A stretch of 64,000 bases of DNA from Tubulanus polymorphus (GCF_964204645.1 NC_134030.1:17613110-17677109); one strand, 5' to 3'. Numbered from the stretch's first letter, positions 44,311-57,820 are shown. Made by a program: numbers and translations. The notes: generated by a model from the sequence alone, not told the origin.

Positions 44311-47083
44311 CGGATGCTATTAATATGCAATTACTTGAGTTCGATCATGGGGTACGAAAATTACTTGAAGACCATGATATTGACACAACTAGATCATCTC
44401 AAGATGATACTGTTAGACGAGATATTAGAGGCATGAATATGATAAACATGTGCATAGGTTGTAATTTGTTAATCTTAAACGGTAGGGCATTTCAGGATAA
44501 ATCGGTTGGAAAGTTTACGTGTCATCAACCAGGTGGCAAAAGTGTGGTCGATTATGTATTAGCCGATTTTAACATGATTGATATACTGTCTGACTTCCAC
44601 GTGTCTGACGAATTACCTTTCTCTGACCACGCGATAATTTCTTTTAGTTTGCAGGCTAGGATTGATAAACACGATAATACCTCAAATACAAATTTTACGT
44701 CCCATAACAAAACTACTTGTCACAAATTCAAATGGCGTAAAGAAAGGGAAGTTGAATTTGCTCAGTATATGCATTCAGATGATACCCAATCTTACCTCAA
44801 CGATATTATAAACAATGCAATTAATAGAGAACATAATGAGTTTTCAATTAACGAATTGGTTAACGATTTTTCAAAATTCTTCCAGTCTTGCGGTCGAAAA
44901 AGTTCATGGTTCATTTCAAAATTCGAGGAACATGAATAACAATAGGCCTATATCATGGTATGACGGCTCGTGCAGAAAAGCACGAAACGTGTTCAGCCGG
45001 GCAGTGCATCGACACAGATTATACCCGAATGATTTAAACCGATTTCTGGTCAAAGAAGCACGGGATAAATACAAGTCCACTATAAATAGTGCTAAAGCAT
45101 TGTATGATGAACGTATGCTGGATGACCTGCTGAAAGCGCTAGATTCAAATAACCACAGAGATCTATGGTCCAAATTTAAAGGGCCCAATGAATACGTTGA
45201 TACTCAACTAAGCATTGATGACTTATATGAGCATTTTAAAAGTGTCTCGTATGAAGATCGCCCTCCACTGGATGTTGATATCGACGTATCTGATCACATA
45301 CTTGATCAGCAAATCACATTGGAGGAGGTTAATAGAGCATTTAAAATGCTAAAAAGAAATAAATCTGCAGGAATAGATGGTATAAAAGGCGAGGTATTTA
45401 TCGCTGGTGGTAACCCAATTATTACTCAACTTACTATTCTTTTTAATATTATATTAGATAGTGGACGCTAACCCGAATCATGGAGCACTGGCTATATTGT
45501 TCCACTACACAAGGGTGGTTCAAACAATTCAGCAAATAATTACAGGGGCATAACCATCTTGTCGGTATTTGGCAAACTCTTCTCAATAATTTTGAATACT
45601 AGATTAACTTCATGGTGTGAGGCATACTCTGTTCTATCGGAGGCGCAAGCTGGCTTTAGGCCAACTTATAGTACAACGGACCAAATATTTGTATTGAATT
45701 CGGTTATAAATCACCTGTTAAACAAGAATTGCAAATTATACGCGGCCTTCATTGATTTTTCGAAGGCGTTTGATGTGGTTGACCGCTCGTTATTACTACA
45801 ACAACTCTCTGTGAGTGGGATCTCGGGTAAAATATTATGTATTATCAAATCTATGTATATGTCCAGAAAATCATGTGTAAGATATCAAAACCATTACTCT
45901 GATTATTTTATTTGTGACACAGGGGTCAGATTCTCCTGACTCTCTTCAAGTGGCGCTCGATAATGTTTATATCTATTGTGAAACCAAACATATTAAGATA
46001 AATTATGATAAAACAAAGATAGTTATATTTAGGAAATCTGCTAACGCTCGGTTATATAAATGGACAATTAACGGTCGAGTACTTGAATGTGTGAGTCATT
46101 TCAAATACCTAGGCTTGGTATTTAATTTTAATGGAAAATTTACTCAAACTATAGACTCGCTAGCAAATAATGGAAAAGCAGCGTATTTCACATTTTGCAA
46201 ATATCTTTTATGCTACACAAACATAACAACACGCTTAGCACTCAAGTTCTTTAACGCCATGGTTGTACCGGTCTTAAACTATGGATGTCAAATATGGGGG
46301 TTTCAGGTAGAGAAGAAATTGGAGCGCATTGTTCTTAAATTCTATAAATCTCTACTGGGTGTAAAACAGACCACACCGGACTTTTTTGTCTATGGGGAAT
46401 TAGGTGAATATCCACTGTTTATTAACCAGCGACTACAGGTACTGAAATACTGGCTAAAGATCATTAAAACAAAACCTGAAAAATTTTCAAAAAGAGTTTA
46501 TGATTTCATGTTCACCGTATGTCAAGGTTCACTTCACATAGTAAATTGGGCATCAAAAGTTAGGGATCTGTTGAATAGCCTGGGATATGGCGAATTCTGG
46601 ATTAATCAGAGGGTTGAAAACGAATTGTGGTTTATCCGTTCAGTCGAACAACGTATGAAAGATATTTATTGTCAAAATTGGTTTAATGCAATATCTACGT
46701 CTAATAAAGCGTTATACTATCGGGACTATAAAATGACTATCATGTATGAGCCATATCTGGACATGTCAAAATTCATTAGAACTACTATAGCAAGATTTAG
46801 GTGTTCAAGTCATGATTTAAAAGTGGAGACTGGTAGATGGACGAGACCTCCATTACCGTATGCTCACCGCACATGCTTCCGGTGTAATATTAATGCAGTT
46901 GAAGACGAATATCATATCGTTTTGATATGTCCCTTTTATGATAACCTTAGTTTAGAATATATCAACTCGAGATACTGGAACAACCCAAATACAGCGAAAT
47001 TTTCTATTCTAATGCGTAATAACAATGATTTTTCAAACCTTTCGAAATTCCTTAAGAAAGTTTATATACTCAGGCAACCTTAA
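44290..47083 (+). pseudogene. LINE ORF2 (endonuclease / reverse transcriptase), internally deleted
   Basis: Copies LINE RNA into DNA. The endonuclease C-terminus (LLILNGRAFQDKSVGKFTC, SVVDYVLADF, SDHAIISFSL) starts at 44310; the N-terminal catalytic half is absent. The reverse transcriptase follows: KRNKSAGIDGIKGE, YIVPLHKGGSNNSANNYRGI, LSEAQAGFRPTYSTTDQIF, AAFIDFSKAFDVVDR. After GVRFS (45938) the sequence jumps to DSLQVALDNVYIYCE, so the catalytic YADD motif is deleted. The C-terminal domain (FKYLGLVFNFNGKF, NYGCQIWGF, CPFYDNL) is intact to 47083. Frames change at 44937, 45471 and 45938. Jockey/CR1-like by eye. Confidence 0.85.
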
Positions 47084-47208
47084 CTTATTATGTAATCCAC
47101 ATACATGTATCAATGTTTGTTCTATGTTATATTGTTTCCCGCCATTTATGCTTGTATTTCGATTTTTGTCATAAAAGTTTATAACTTTGGCAATAAATAC
47201 ATATATAA

Positions 47209-47829
<621 letters not shown>

Positions 47830-48116
47830 GCAAAGTGGACCCGTGCCTAATTGCCCGACCAAAAACGACGGACCAGACCTGAGTCAAATTAAGCGTGTTG
47901 ATTTAAACTGGTTCTGGAAGTCAGTCACTTCGCTTGGTTTAAGTATGGACTCGTTTTAGATTCCGTGGTTTAAGCATTGTTTAGTAACGAATGAATGGGT
48001 TTGAATTTGAATGTGAAATGAATTTGAACATGAAAATCTGCGCGCTCTTTGGTAAGCCATGCGTAAAATTTAAGTCGGACCTGATTCAAGCGAATTTAGC
48101 CCCGACAAATCGTCTC
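47830..48116. repeat. Dispersed repeat, first of an adjacent pair
   Basis: Shares ACCAAAAACGACGGACCAGA, CACTTCGCTTGGTTTAAGTA, CATTGTTTAGTA.CGAATGAA and CGCGCTCTTTGG with the copies at 48120 and 13348. It ends ACAAATCGTCTC right before the terminal repeat of the next copy. Confidence 0.6.
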
Positions 48117-48119
48117 TAT

Positions 48120-48383
48120 AGCCGCGATCACACGTGTATTTTTGGCCCGGAACAACTGTTCACACGGGTGCCAAATTTGGCCCCACCAAAAACGTTGGAC
48201 CAGGCCCGAGCACCAGACAAATGACTGCGTTTGAATTGCAACTAGCACCGTAAATGATCCACTTCGCTTTAAGTATCGAGTGAATGGTTTGCGTGTGAAC
48301 GCGCTCTCTAATTACCACATTTGGCCCGAGCCTGATCGGTGCTAATTTGGCCCGGGCCAAATCGTCTCCGTGTGATCGCGGCT
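48120..48383. repeat. Miniature inverted-repeat element
   Basis: Perfect 15-bp terminal inverted repeats: AGCCGCGATCACACG at 48120-48134 and CGTGTGATCGCGGCT at 48369-48383. 264 bases long, non-coding, with GGCCCGGGCCAAAT-type palindromes. Related to 13348-13605 and 47830-48116. Confidence 0.8.
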
Positions 48384-49800
48384 TATGTGGGTCATGATTG
48401 ATGAGAGAAATCTTTCCCTTTGTTTGCAAATTAGCCATTGTTCTAGTTTTAACTTCTGATTTGTACCCTGTATAGGGGTTTACATTTGTACTCTTTCATA
48501 GAAATACGACAGATATCAAATGGAATCTTTGATTAAAGACACTGTAGACCGGAACACACCATCCACCCGACCTAACATCCGCAATTATCTCATTAATGAG
48601 ATGATTGCTCGTAGATCCGACAGCTACGTTTTACAACTAGAAATATATTAGATCAGATTCCTAATAATAAAATCATTACTATTAAGAATATGTTATTAAT
48701 TATGGATAAATTCAAAAAGAATTGACAAAATATATTGCTTTGAATGGTCTTTAGATATTGGATAGGGCGATTTTGAATTATTTTTGGGGAATTTTATCGA
48801 GAAGCTCAAACTCTCTAAGGCGATAAAGTGTTTAAGGCAGATCTTTCCCGTTTATGGTCCCACCATATGAATTGCTCATGAAACTATTATGTATAAACAC
48901 CTCACAATTAACGTAATGACTCAGTGACGTCCTGTTGCACAAGCTATATTACACCATGATAAAAAGCCTATTATAGTCGAGTTGGATTTCTCGATGTATA
49001 AATGCAGGGAGGGTCGGGAGCTTTATGTTCAATAACATTAGGTTCCAATGTTTGCTCTATGGATTTCAAAAAATAAGAAAAATCTACGTTTAAACGTGAT
49101 ATCTGTTTCATTACTCGTGATATATCGGGGAATCTCTGCAATAAAATTTGACGATTTCAAAACTATTACAAAATGAGCAAATTGCGATTCTTAGTGATAT
49201 TTGCTAACAGTATGAATTCTAGCGTATATGCAGATTTGTGTGATATGTAATAAGTATCGTAGCGAGTAATCATTGAGAAAAGTATCTACCGTAGCTAGAT
49301 ATGACGATTAAAAATCCTATATCCAGAATATCTCCCTCCAAATACCTTCATCCGTTCAAAAACGATCCCCTGGTAAAGATTTCCTATTTAGAAATCTAAA
49401 AATCTAAATCCTAGGGTAAACATACCTGGGTAAAAGTCCCCTAAATATTCATACTTGGTGATTGTCAAGAATATTTCAAAGCACGATGTTTCTCGAATTT
49501 GCAATGAGACTGAAATATGTTTGAACTTTTAAATGAAATCTTTCGTTGCGATAAATTCTTACGGATAAGATAAATTGTAAAAATCAATAAGAGTAATAAA
49601 CTTTTATTTGTAATATCTTACGATTCGAACTGGAATATTTTTGAACTGCAGACTCTTGTTAACTTGTGGTATATTATTTCAGTTGTGCGATGCCATGAAT
49701 TATTAGAAATCACGTACTTTTGATATTAATTATTTTAGATTCAAGCTAGTGTAATATATTTGAAATGTGCGATGAACCCCTTTTTATATCCGGAATACGC
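48384..49800. other. Host DNA, nothing recognised
   Basis: AT-rich, short frames only; no repeat array or protein pattern. Confidence 0.4.
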
Positions 49801-49811
49801 CTATAGAGACC

Positions 49812-50544
49812 GTGTCAGAATTCAAATACATCGGCATGCTTTTTAACTACACTGGAAACTTTGCTAAATGTAGAAAGGCGATCTGTGATCATGCAAAGAA
49901 GGCATTATTTTTTGTATTACAGCAAGTACAGAGGCACAGTTTGGATATCGATGCCTCGTTCCAGATTTTTGAAGCAGTAGTTGGTTCAATACTTTCGTTT
50001 GGTAGCGAGGTTTGGGGTTTTATCAATTTAGATGCCGTTGAAAAAATTCATTTAATGTTTTGTAAGTATCTCACGGGCCATCTCATCATGCAGGAGTGGT
50101 CTCGCTCTGGGAAAATGTATAGAGTTTTGCTAAATTATCATGTTAATGGTAATAATAGTAAATGGATATCATGCGTAAAATCAACGTTAAAAAATTGGAA
50201 GATACCAAAACATACCAAGGAGCGATCGCTTATGTACCAAATGTAACCTAAACAAAATTGGTGACGAATTCCATTATGTTTTGGAATGTAACTACTTTTT
50301 GAACTTGCGAAATGCGTATATACCCGAATTTTTGACAGTAAACCCAACTACCTACAAATTTAGGAAATTATTCAACACAAATGATAGAAATGTGATAAGA
50401 AAATTTGCAGTTTATGTTAAAATATTATGTAGAAGTATGTAAACTCTTATTTCTATGTATATTACTGCTGTTTTTGTGCTCGAAAAATTATGTACAATTT
50501 GGAGCAATAAAGAATAAATGTAAAAAAAAAAAAAAAAAAAAAAA
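49812..50544 (+). pseudogene. 5'-truncated LINE 3' end with poly(A)
   Basis: The frame 49812-50246 matches the post-RT region of the LINE at 46.1 kb: VSEFKYIGMLFNYTGNFAKC, then SFGSEVWGF and a KIHLMFCKYLTG segment. After an internal deletion the zinc-knuckle-like end (CNLNKIGDEFHYVLECNYF) follows in another frame. It ends AATAAAGAATAAATG plus 24 A at 50521-50544, a typical target-primed insertion that lost its 5' part. Confidence 0.8.
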
Positions 50545-51083
50545 CTAAGCTGTGCAATAACTACATGTATATGTACAAATTTAGTATCAATGAATTGTTA
50601 ATTTGTAGTATGTTTTAATTTAGATAGCATAGTTTGTATGGGCATATCGATATCCTTGAGGTGTTCGACAGTAAAATATGAATAAATTGGATATACGTAT
50701 CAATAATAGGAATTAATTGACCTTAAGATAGTATCTACTTATAATCCCTTCAAAGGGAGGGGATTACCTACTTTGAAGAATTGGGGATTTTTACCGAGGG
50801 GATTTTTACCTAGGGGATTTTTACTCGCTTACTTAGATGTTTTGAATTATTAACTTAGTTGTTTTGTTAAGTTTAAGTTCATCACTAGTAAGTTTATTCA
50901 TTGACCACTTGCATGATAGTTCTTGATATATTCTTTATATGCAATGAAATGAAATGTAAGTTCACCACATTTCTGAACTCATTAATACCGATTTTAATTG
51001 TTTTAAGCCCCATGAAAAATATATGATATCATTAAATTGAAAGTTTAATGTTTTATTAACATTGGCAGTAGTCCTCATAAATT
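50545..51083. other. Host DNA, short GGGGATTTTTACC repeats
   Basis: GGGGATTTTTACC recurs near 50785, 50799 and 50814. No gene. Confidence 0.45.
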
Positions 51084-51206
51084 TTCCTTGGCCTTTTTTT
51101 CGTGGCCATTTTTTCCCTTGGCCATTTTTTCCTAGGCAAATTTCCTTTGCCATTTTTTCCTTGGCCATTCTTTCCTGGTCATTTTTTCTTTGGCCATTTT
51201 TCCAAC
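51084..51206. repeat. Degenerate TTGGCCATTTTTTCC tandem repeat
   Basis: About eight diverged 14-19 base units of CCTTGGCCATTTTTT. The basic leftward frame over it (KEKMAKE-type) is an artefact. Confidence 0.8.
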
Positions 51207-51326
51207 ATTCTGGGGTTTTTACCGCTAACCTTTAGCAATGCACTGTAATGAACAATTTACTTTGTTTTGCTAAATTAACTACAGTAATTAGGAAATAGCG
51301 TTTTCAGATCGGAGGTCGAGGGTCGA

Positions 51327-51366
51327 CCACTCATCACCACAAGTAATTTTTTTTCCTAATAAATGG
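51327..51366 (+). repeat. Left terminal inverted repeat of copy B
   Basis: CCACTCATCACCACAAGTAA, then eight T, CCTAATAAATGG. 38 of 40 bases match the reverse complement of 12807-12846. The inner end contains the polymerase gene's ATG (51363). Confidence 0.85.
51346..51365 (+). promoter_or_regulatory. Late-type promoter: T-tract plus TAAATG
   Basis: T8, then CCTAATAAATG, with ATG as the polymerase start. The same layout stands before 5365, 5807, 6258, 7654, 59224, 59667, 60109, 62841 and leftward 3601 and 12810; variants (TACAAATG, TATATAAATG, CATAAATG) precede 11435, 61368, 9567 and 10696. It matches the known form of poxvirus late promoters. Confidence 0.65.
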
Positions 51367-54300
51367 GGGAGAATGAACACCAGCCAGAAAATAATAATGT
51401 TAATAAAAATCAATATTATTGCCAATATTGTAAGAAAATACATCGATAAATCCCAAAAATCACGACATGAAAAAACTGCAAATCATATAAAAAATGTAAT
51501 AGATTTTGAAACTCCAGAAAATTCCAATGAAAGAAAAGAACGATTAGAAAATATGAATGTGGATGAAATAAAATGTGAAGTTTGTAATGAATTTATAGTA
51601 AAAAAGAATTATAATAGACATCTCGAATCACAAAAACACCATCAAAATTTGAGTAATAATGTTTTAGGAAAAGATTATTTTGATGATAAACCTCAAAAAG
51701 TAAAAAAAAAAAAACTTCAAAAACTAAATCCATTTCAAATAAACCTTACATGGAAAATGTTAGAAATTATATTGATTCACTAGAAATAAAAGATACAATT
51801 GAAATTTTAGAAACATTACATAGTAAAATTGGTCCTGCAGCTATTATATTTAGATTAGAAGATTATAGAAGATTATAGTACATTTAATGAAATAATAGAA
51901 AAAATACTAGATTTGATAACAGATGTTGAATATCCAAAAATTAGTATCTCTGGGAAAGTAAGTTTTATAAAAGTCAGAAGAAAAAATGAATTATAATATT
52001 CAAACACACTCTGAAGAAATAATTTCATAAACACAAATAAAAGAGAAGTTAGAAAAAATATTTAATGAATTTAAACGTCATATTGAAGAAAGATATTTTG
52101 AGGGTTCTGGCTTAACATTGAATGAAATTATATATTTAGATTTAAATGTTTATGATACAAAAAGGAATAAAACATCAAAAAGTAATAAAATGTTTAAAGA
52201 TAATTCAAACTTTACAACAGAAAAGGAGGATATTAAAGGATCATCTTATATTAAATTACCATTTACAATAAAAGCAGTAATAAATGTTCAAAATGAAGAT
52301 AACAAATGTTTTCTGTGGGCAATTATAAGTTGCTTACATCCAACTAAGGAAAATGTTTGTAGAATAACAGATTATCGGAAATATGAAACATCATATAAAA
52401 TTGATCAATATCCAGTAACTATAAAAATGATTCCTAAAATAGAAAAAATTAATAATTTAAAAATAAATGTATTCGAATTAATGCAATTACCAAAGACAAA
52501 AGGTGAAAATATTAAAGATTATACATTGGAAACTTTATATTTAACAGAATATTATGATGATGAAAATGCTATAGATTTGTTATTTTACAAAAAAGATGAA
52601 AATGAACATTATATGTGGTTAAAACAAATTGATCTATTCTTTAGAACAGAAAGTGATTTTAACAGTCATAAAATTTATCTATGTAGAAAATGTTTATCTA
52701 AATTTAGAACTGAGAATGCGTTACTAAAACAAAAAGAATTATGCGATAATAAAGATTTTTGCAAATTAATAATGCCAACAGAAAAAGATTATAAACTGAA
52801 ATTTACTAATCATAAATCTAAAATTATTGTTCCATTTGTAATTTATGGGGATTTTGAATCGTTGAATAAAGAATTAACTGATCAAGATAGAAAAGAAATA
52901 TATAACAAAAAGCAATTATTAAAATCAATGGATAAAGGAAATGAATTAAATGAAGACACAACACAAGATAATTATAAATACAATTTAAAAAGTTCATCAA
53001 AGAGCTGCTGCTTATGGAATTTACATCAAATCAAATTATCCCGAATTATATGAAAGTCAATATATTTCTTTTAGAGGTGAAGATGTAGTTAATGATTTTT
53101 GTAATAAAATAATTGAATTAGAAAGTGATTTTGCAAAATTATTAAACAAAAATAAAAGAATAGTTATGACAAAAGAAGATGAAATTGATTTTAATTATGC
53201 GACTCATTGTTGTTATTGTGAAAAACGTTTATTATTCATTTGATAAAAAAGTTAGAGATCATGATCATTTAAATTCAAAATATCGTGGAGCTGCTCATGA
53301 AGATTGTAATTTACAAGCTAAAAAAGTAAATTTCGTTCCAATATCATTTCTTAATTTATCAGGCTATGATACCCATCTATTTATAAAACAATTATCGGGA
53401 AAATTGGGCGCAATTAATCAAGAAATAGAAGATTATAATGCTATGGATGGTGTAAATGTAAGAAAATATGATTTTAAACTATTAGCTAAAACATCCGAAA
53501 ATTATATTTCATTTCAATTTGGTTGCATTAGATTTTTAGATTCTTATAGATTTCTAGCAAGTTCATTAGATAATTTATCAAAAAGTTTAGTTGATAATGA
53601 TTTTATAATAACTCGACATTATTACCCAAATGAACAAGATTTTAAATTATTGAGATATAAAGGCGCAATTCCTTATTCATTTTATAAAACACATGATGAT
53701 TTTAATGTAACAGAATTATTAAAAGAACAATTTTATGATCAATTAAAAGAGGAGGATGTGAAAGACGAAGTGTTTAATAGAACATTAAATATTTGGAACC
53801 ATTTTAAGATGAAAAATCATGGTGAATTAGTTGATTTATATTTAAGATCAGATGTTATGATATTGGCTGACATATTTGAAAAATTTAGAGAAGTTAATTT
53901 GAATCATTTTAATGTTGATCCTTGTTATTGCTACTCTAGTCCTGGTTTAACCTGGCAATGTGGTTTAAAAATATACAAATGTAGAATTAGATTTATTAAA
54001 AGAACCAGACATGGTTTTATTATTTGAAAAATCAATTAGAGGTGGAATTAGTGGTGTTATGGGAGGTATTTATGGTATTTTAAAGCAAATGATGAATATA
54101 AATTATTATATATTGACACCAATAATTTATATGGTTGGGCAATGATGCAACCTCAACCATATAAAAATCTTATATTAACAGAAGTTGAAAATGATGATAA
54201 AACTGATTGGGAAAGCGCAATTATGAGTTTAAAAGATGAAGCACCAATTGGTTATTTCTTTGTAGTTGATTTAGAATATCCTGAAAATATAAAGTTTAAA

Positions 54301-56426
54301 ACAAGAAACTTACCTTATTGCCCAGAACATTTAACTGTAGATGATAGTTATTTAAGTGAATACCTGAAGAAAAAAAAACCGAAAGATCATGTTTTTACAG
54401 AAAAATTAATACTTACTCAAAATAATAAATACAATTATATCGTTCATTATAGAATGTTAAAATTTTATCTAAAACAAGGAATGAAATTAAAGAAAGTACA
54501 TAGATATATTGAATTTAATCAATCGAAGTGGTTAGAAAAATATATAGATTTCAATACTCAACAGAGAACAATATCAAAAACAGATTTTGAAAAAGATTTC
54601 TTCAAATTAATGAATAATAGTTTTTATGGTAAAACATGTGAAAATATTAGAAATAGAAATGATATTGAATTAGTAAATAATTCTGAAAGATTAAGACATT
54701 TACAATCAAGTCCTAGACATTTAGGAAATAAAAGATCTGAAGATTATTTAACAGCAGTTAAATTAAAAAGAACGTCAATGAAATTTAATAAACCTATATT
54801 CATTGGTTCAACTGTTTTAGAAGTATCAAAATTATTAATGTATGATCTTTATTATAATGTTTTACAACCACTTTTTGGGGAAACGCATATTGAAATATTA
54901 TATTTTGATTCTGTAACAGCTGACACCCCAATATCATTAAAATGTAATAATAAAATATTAATTAGAAGAATTTCAGAAATAATTCCAAAACAAAATGAAT
55001 GTTATATTTCATATGGTGAAAAAGAATTAATACAAATAAATGAATTAATGGATGTTTGGACAAGAAATGGATGGAAAAAATTAAAGAATATTATTAGGCA
55101 TAAAACAAATAAGAAAATCCATAGAGTTAGAACTAAATTAGGGTTTGTAGATGTTACAGAAGATCATAGTTTAATTAAACGAAATGGTAATGAAATAAAA
55201 CCAACTGATATAAAAATTGGAGATGAATTATTACATAAAAGATTTTTCCAAAGAATGAATCATATGTCATTTGATGAAATTGTTGATAATATTTATAATA
55301 TAAAATCCGAAACATTAGAAGAAAAAGAATATTTTATCAAAGGATTTTTCATGGGTGATGGTTCAGCAGGTGTGTATAATTATGTTTGGGGTAATAAATA
55401 TAATAGTTGGTATATATGCAATCAAGACTTAAAATTATTAGAAAGAAATTCTGTGAAGAAGTTTATTCTCATAAAACATTTAAAATCATAGATGTTATGA
55501 AATCATCAGCAGTTTATAGAATACATGTAAATAATCCTAATGATTTTGCTATAAAATGTAATGATGAATTCTATATTCATGCAATAGTGAAAAGTAATAC
55601 TTCAACAAAAGAAAAGATAGTTCCAGGTTATGTATTAAATGCAAAAAATAATTTGAGAAAGTGGTTCTTCATTGGATTCTATGCCGCAGATGGCACTAAA
55701 AAATTTACAAAGGATAAAAAGATAACCTTTGCACAGAAAGGACAAGTTGCTATATCAGGATTAAATATATTATGCAGTTCATTAGGATTTAATATGAATA
55801 TAGAATTAATTAAATCTAAACCAAATTGTTTTAATTTAAGGCATGTAGAAAAAGAATTAACAGAAGAAGTTAAAGATTTATTTGAAATATATAACCCATC
55901 AGATTATGTTTATGATTTATCAACTGAAGATGGTACATTCAACTGTGGATTTCCATTAATTGCAAAAAATACTGACAGTTACATACTAAAAATCAAGACA
56001 AATGACATAACAAAAGACTTAAAAACATTAAAACATCATTTTGATTTTAGCAATTATCCCAAAGATCATGAACTATTTAGCAATGATAATAAAAATATTC
56101 CTGGTAAATTTTAAGATGAATTAGGGGATGTTGAAATGATTGAATTTGTTGGGATAAGAAGTAAAATGTATAGTTATAGAACAAAAGATCATGAAGCTAA
56201 AAAGTTAAAAGGAATAACAAAACATGTGGTTGATAAACATATAGAATTTCAAGATTATATAAAGTGTTTATATAACTCAATTGTAATGAAACATAAAATG
56301 AATTGTTTAAGATCAGAAAATCACGAGATGTATATTAATGAAGTTGAAAAAACTAGTTTGAATCCATTTGATGATAAAAGGCATATTTTAGATGATGGTA
56401 TAAAAACATTACCTTATGGCCATTAA
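51363..56426 (+). pseudogene. DNA polymerase B with N-terminal zinc fingers and intein (copy B)
   Basis: Element replicase. N-terminus: YYCQYCKKIH and CEVCNEFIVKKNYNRHLESQ fingers, then GSGLTLNEI and SSYIKLPFTIKAVINVQN leading to CFLWAIISCLHP, a pattern of animal Polinton polymerases. Exonuclease motifs: YGDFESL (52844), SGYDTHLFIK (53360), LYLRSDVMILAD (53836). Cysteine/His block VRDHDHLNSKYRGAAHEDCN near 53255. Polymerase motif A DTNNLYGWAM (54114), motif B NSFYGKT (54612), motif C split by the intein (54901-54909 and 55971-55979). Frameshifts near 51448, 51735, 52995, 53215, 53980, 55445 and 56113 and several stops kill it. The stop at 56424 overlaps the stop of the convergent gene. Confidence 0.9.
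54910..55970 (+). other. Intein with LAGLIDADG homing endonuclease (copy B)
   Basis: Same position as in copy A, between Asp and Thr of motif C. N-terminal block SVTADTPIS, endonuclease motifs FIKGFFMGDGSAG and WFFIGFYAADG, C-terminal block YDLSTEDGTFNCGFPL ending in Asn. One 7-base loss near 55445 breaks the frame; otherwise it is open. The implied undamaged length is 356 residues. The penultimate residue is Lys rather than the usual His, as also in copy A. Confidence 0.88.
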
Positions 56427-57752
56427 AACAGAAAATCAATATCATCATACTCGAAATCACTATTGGCTTCTTCATTTTCATTTAATTGTTCTTGTATAAT
56501 TCGTTTAGGTTCTTCCATTTCATTTTTCTCATTTAAATAACGTGTTATATTGTGCCACATTTCATCTCGCTCTCTTTGTTTCTTTTTGTTTGTTAATTCA
56601 TCAAATGGAATTATAATATCGATGTTTAAATAATTTACAATCTTATTTAAAAAGAATTCACAATTAATTGAATCTGTTATTCTATTTTCCAAATGATACA
56701 TTAATATTTGTTTGAATGTTTTTTTTTAATATTTTCCATATCTTCTTCTGTTAATTTAGGTTTTTCATAATAATCGTTAAATAATAAATATAAATACATT
56801 TTCTTTTGTTTTGTGTTAAATGTTGATGGAATAATTGTTTTTATTATATCTTTTTTAGTTATTTCACCATTTTTATTTTCTATCATTTTCATTTTTTCAA
56901 GCCATTGCATATATTCTGGTGTATGATCTTCTATAGAAAATATTTTAAAAATTTCATCTAGATAATTTAATTTTGGTTCTATGAGAAAATCTCTAATTTT
57001 TTCTTCACCCCATAAATTCCTTTGCCATCCACAATCAACACAAAATATCTCAGTACCCTCTTGTCTTAAGGTCGCATAATAACATTGTGGGCATTTTTGT
57101 TTATAATTTCTTGGTAATAGATCTTCATTAAGCTCTTGGTATTTACTTACGTTTTCTATATGTTTTATTGTTCTATTATGTAGATTTGAATTACTAGCTG
57201 TAATAATCAATTTACAATATTTACAATAATATGTTTTTCTTGTTAATTCATTATATTGTTTTTCTAACTTTTCAACTGTTTCTTTATTATCTGGTAACGT
57301 TTTCTCATATTCTATTTTTTCTAATAAACTATTTTTTCTTTCATTGAATTCAGTTTCAAATTTATTTGAAATTTTATCTATATGTATTTTACGAAATTGA
57401 TGATTCTCCCAAGCTTCTATATTTTCAGGACTAAATTTCATTCGACAAGGCTCGCAGAAATGATCTTTCATATTATCCTTGTCATAGAATAAGAAAGGTC
57501 TTTTCCAAATAATTTCAGGTTCAACTTCAACAGAATTACTATTACTTTCATTACTATCAACATTAGCCGTTGCGCCATTAATTTTACACTTCTCTGAATG
57601 TTTTTAACATAATTTCTTGAGAACAATTTATTACATTTTGGGCAGTTTATTTTAGGGGGTTTATAATTTTCATCATGTTTTTTCATATGTCGAGCCATAT
57701 TACTTTTTCTTAGAAGTTCACCACAAATTTCGCATGCTATCTTCTCATCCAT
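56423..57752 (-). pseudogene. Zinc-finger protein with VLTF3-like domain (copy B)
   Basis: Same gene as 2268-3601. The C2H2 N-terminus (57752-57600) is followed by a one-base deletion in a T-run near 57602. The middle and zinc ribbon (CPQC...FCVDCGWQ) lie in 57471-56730, and another T-run indel near 56725 precedes the C-terminal helical region with FFLNKIVNYLNIDIIIPFDE and RERDEMWHNI, ending in an acidic tail. The leftward start lies in CCTTAATAAATGG. Convergent with the polymerase, the two stop codons sharing TTAA at 56423-56426. Confidence 0.65.
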
Positions 57753-57820
57753 TTATTAAGGAAAAATTTTATTGAAATTAATTTTTAGTGATGAGCGGTA
57801 ATTTTTTCATGTTATAAATA
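57753..57820. promoter_or_regulatory. Divergent promoter (copy B)
   Basis: Equivalent of 3602-3659. A degenerate TAGTGATGAGCGG replaces the TGTGGTGATGAGTGG of copy A; T-tracts and TAATAAATGG / ATAAATAATGG contexts are retained on both sides. Confidence 0.5.

Noticed and set aside
51363-51783. Separate zinc-finger gene upstream of the polymerase in copy B
   Set aside because: The zinc-finger part shares the promoter and direction and is followed, through frameshifts, by the usual polymerase N-terminal region without a new promoter motif, so one decayed gene is more likely.
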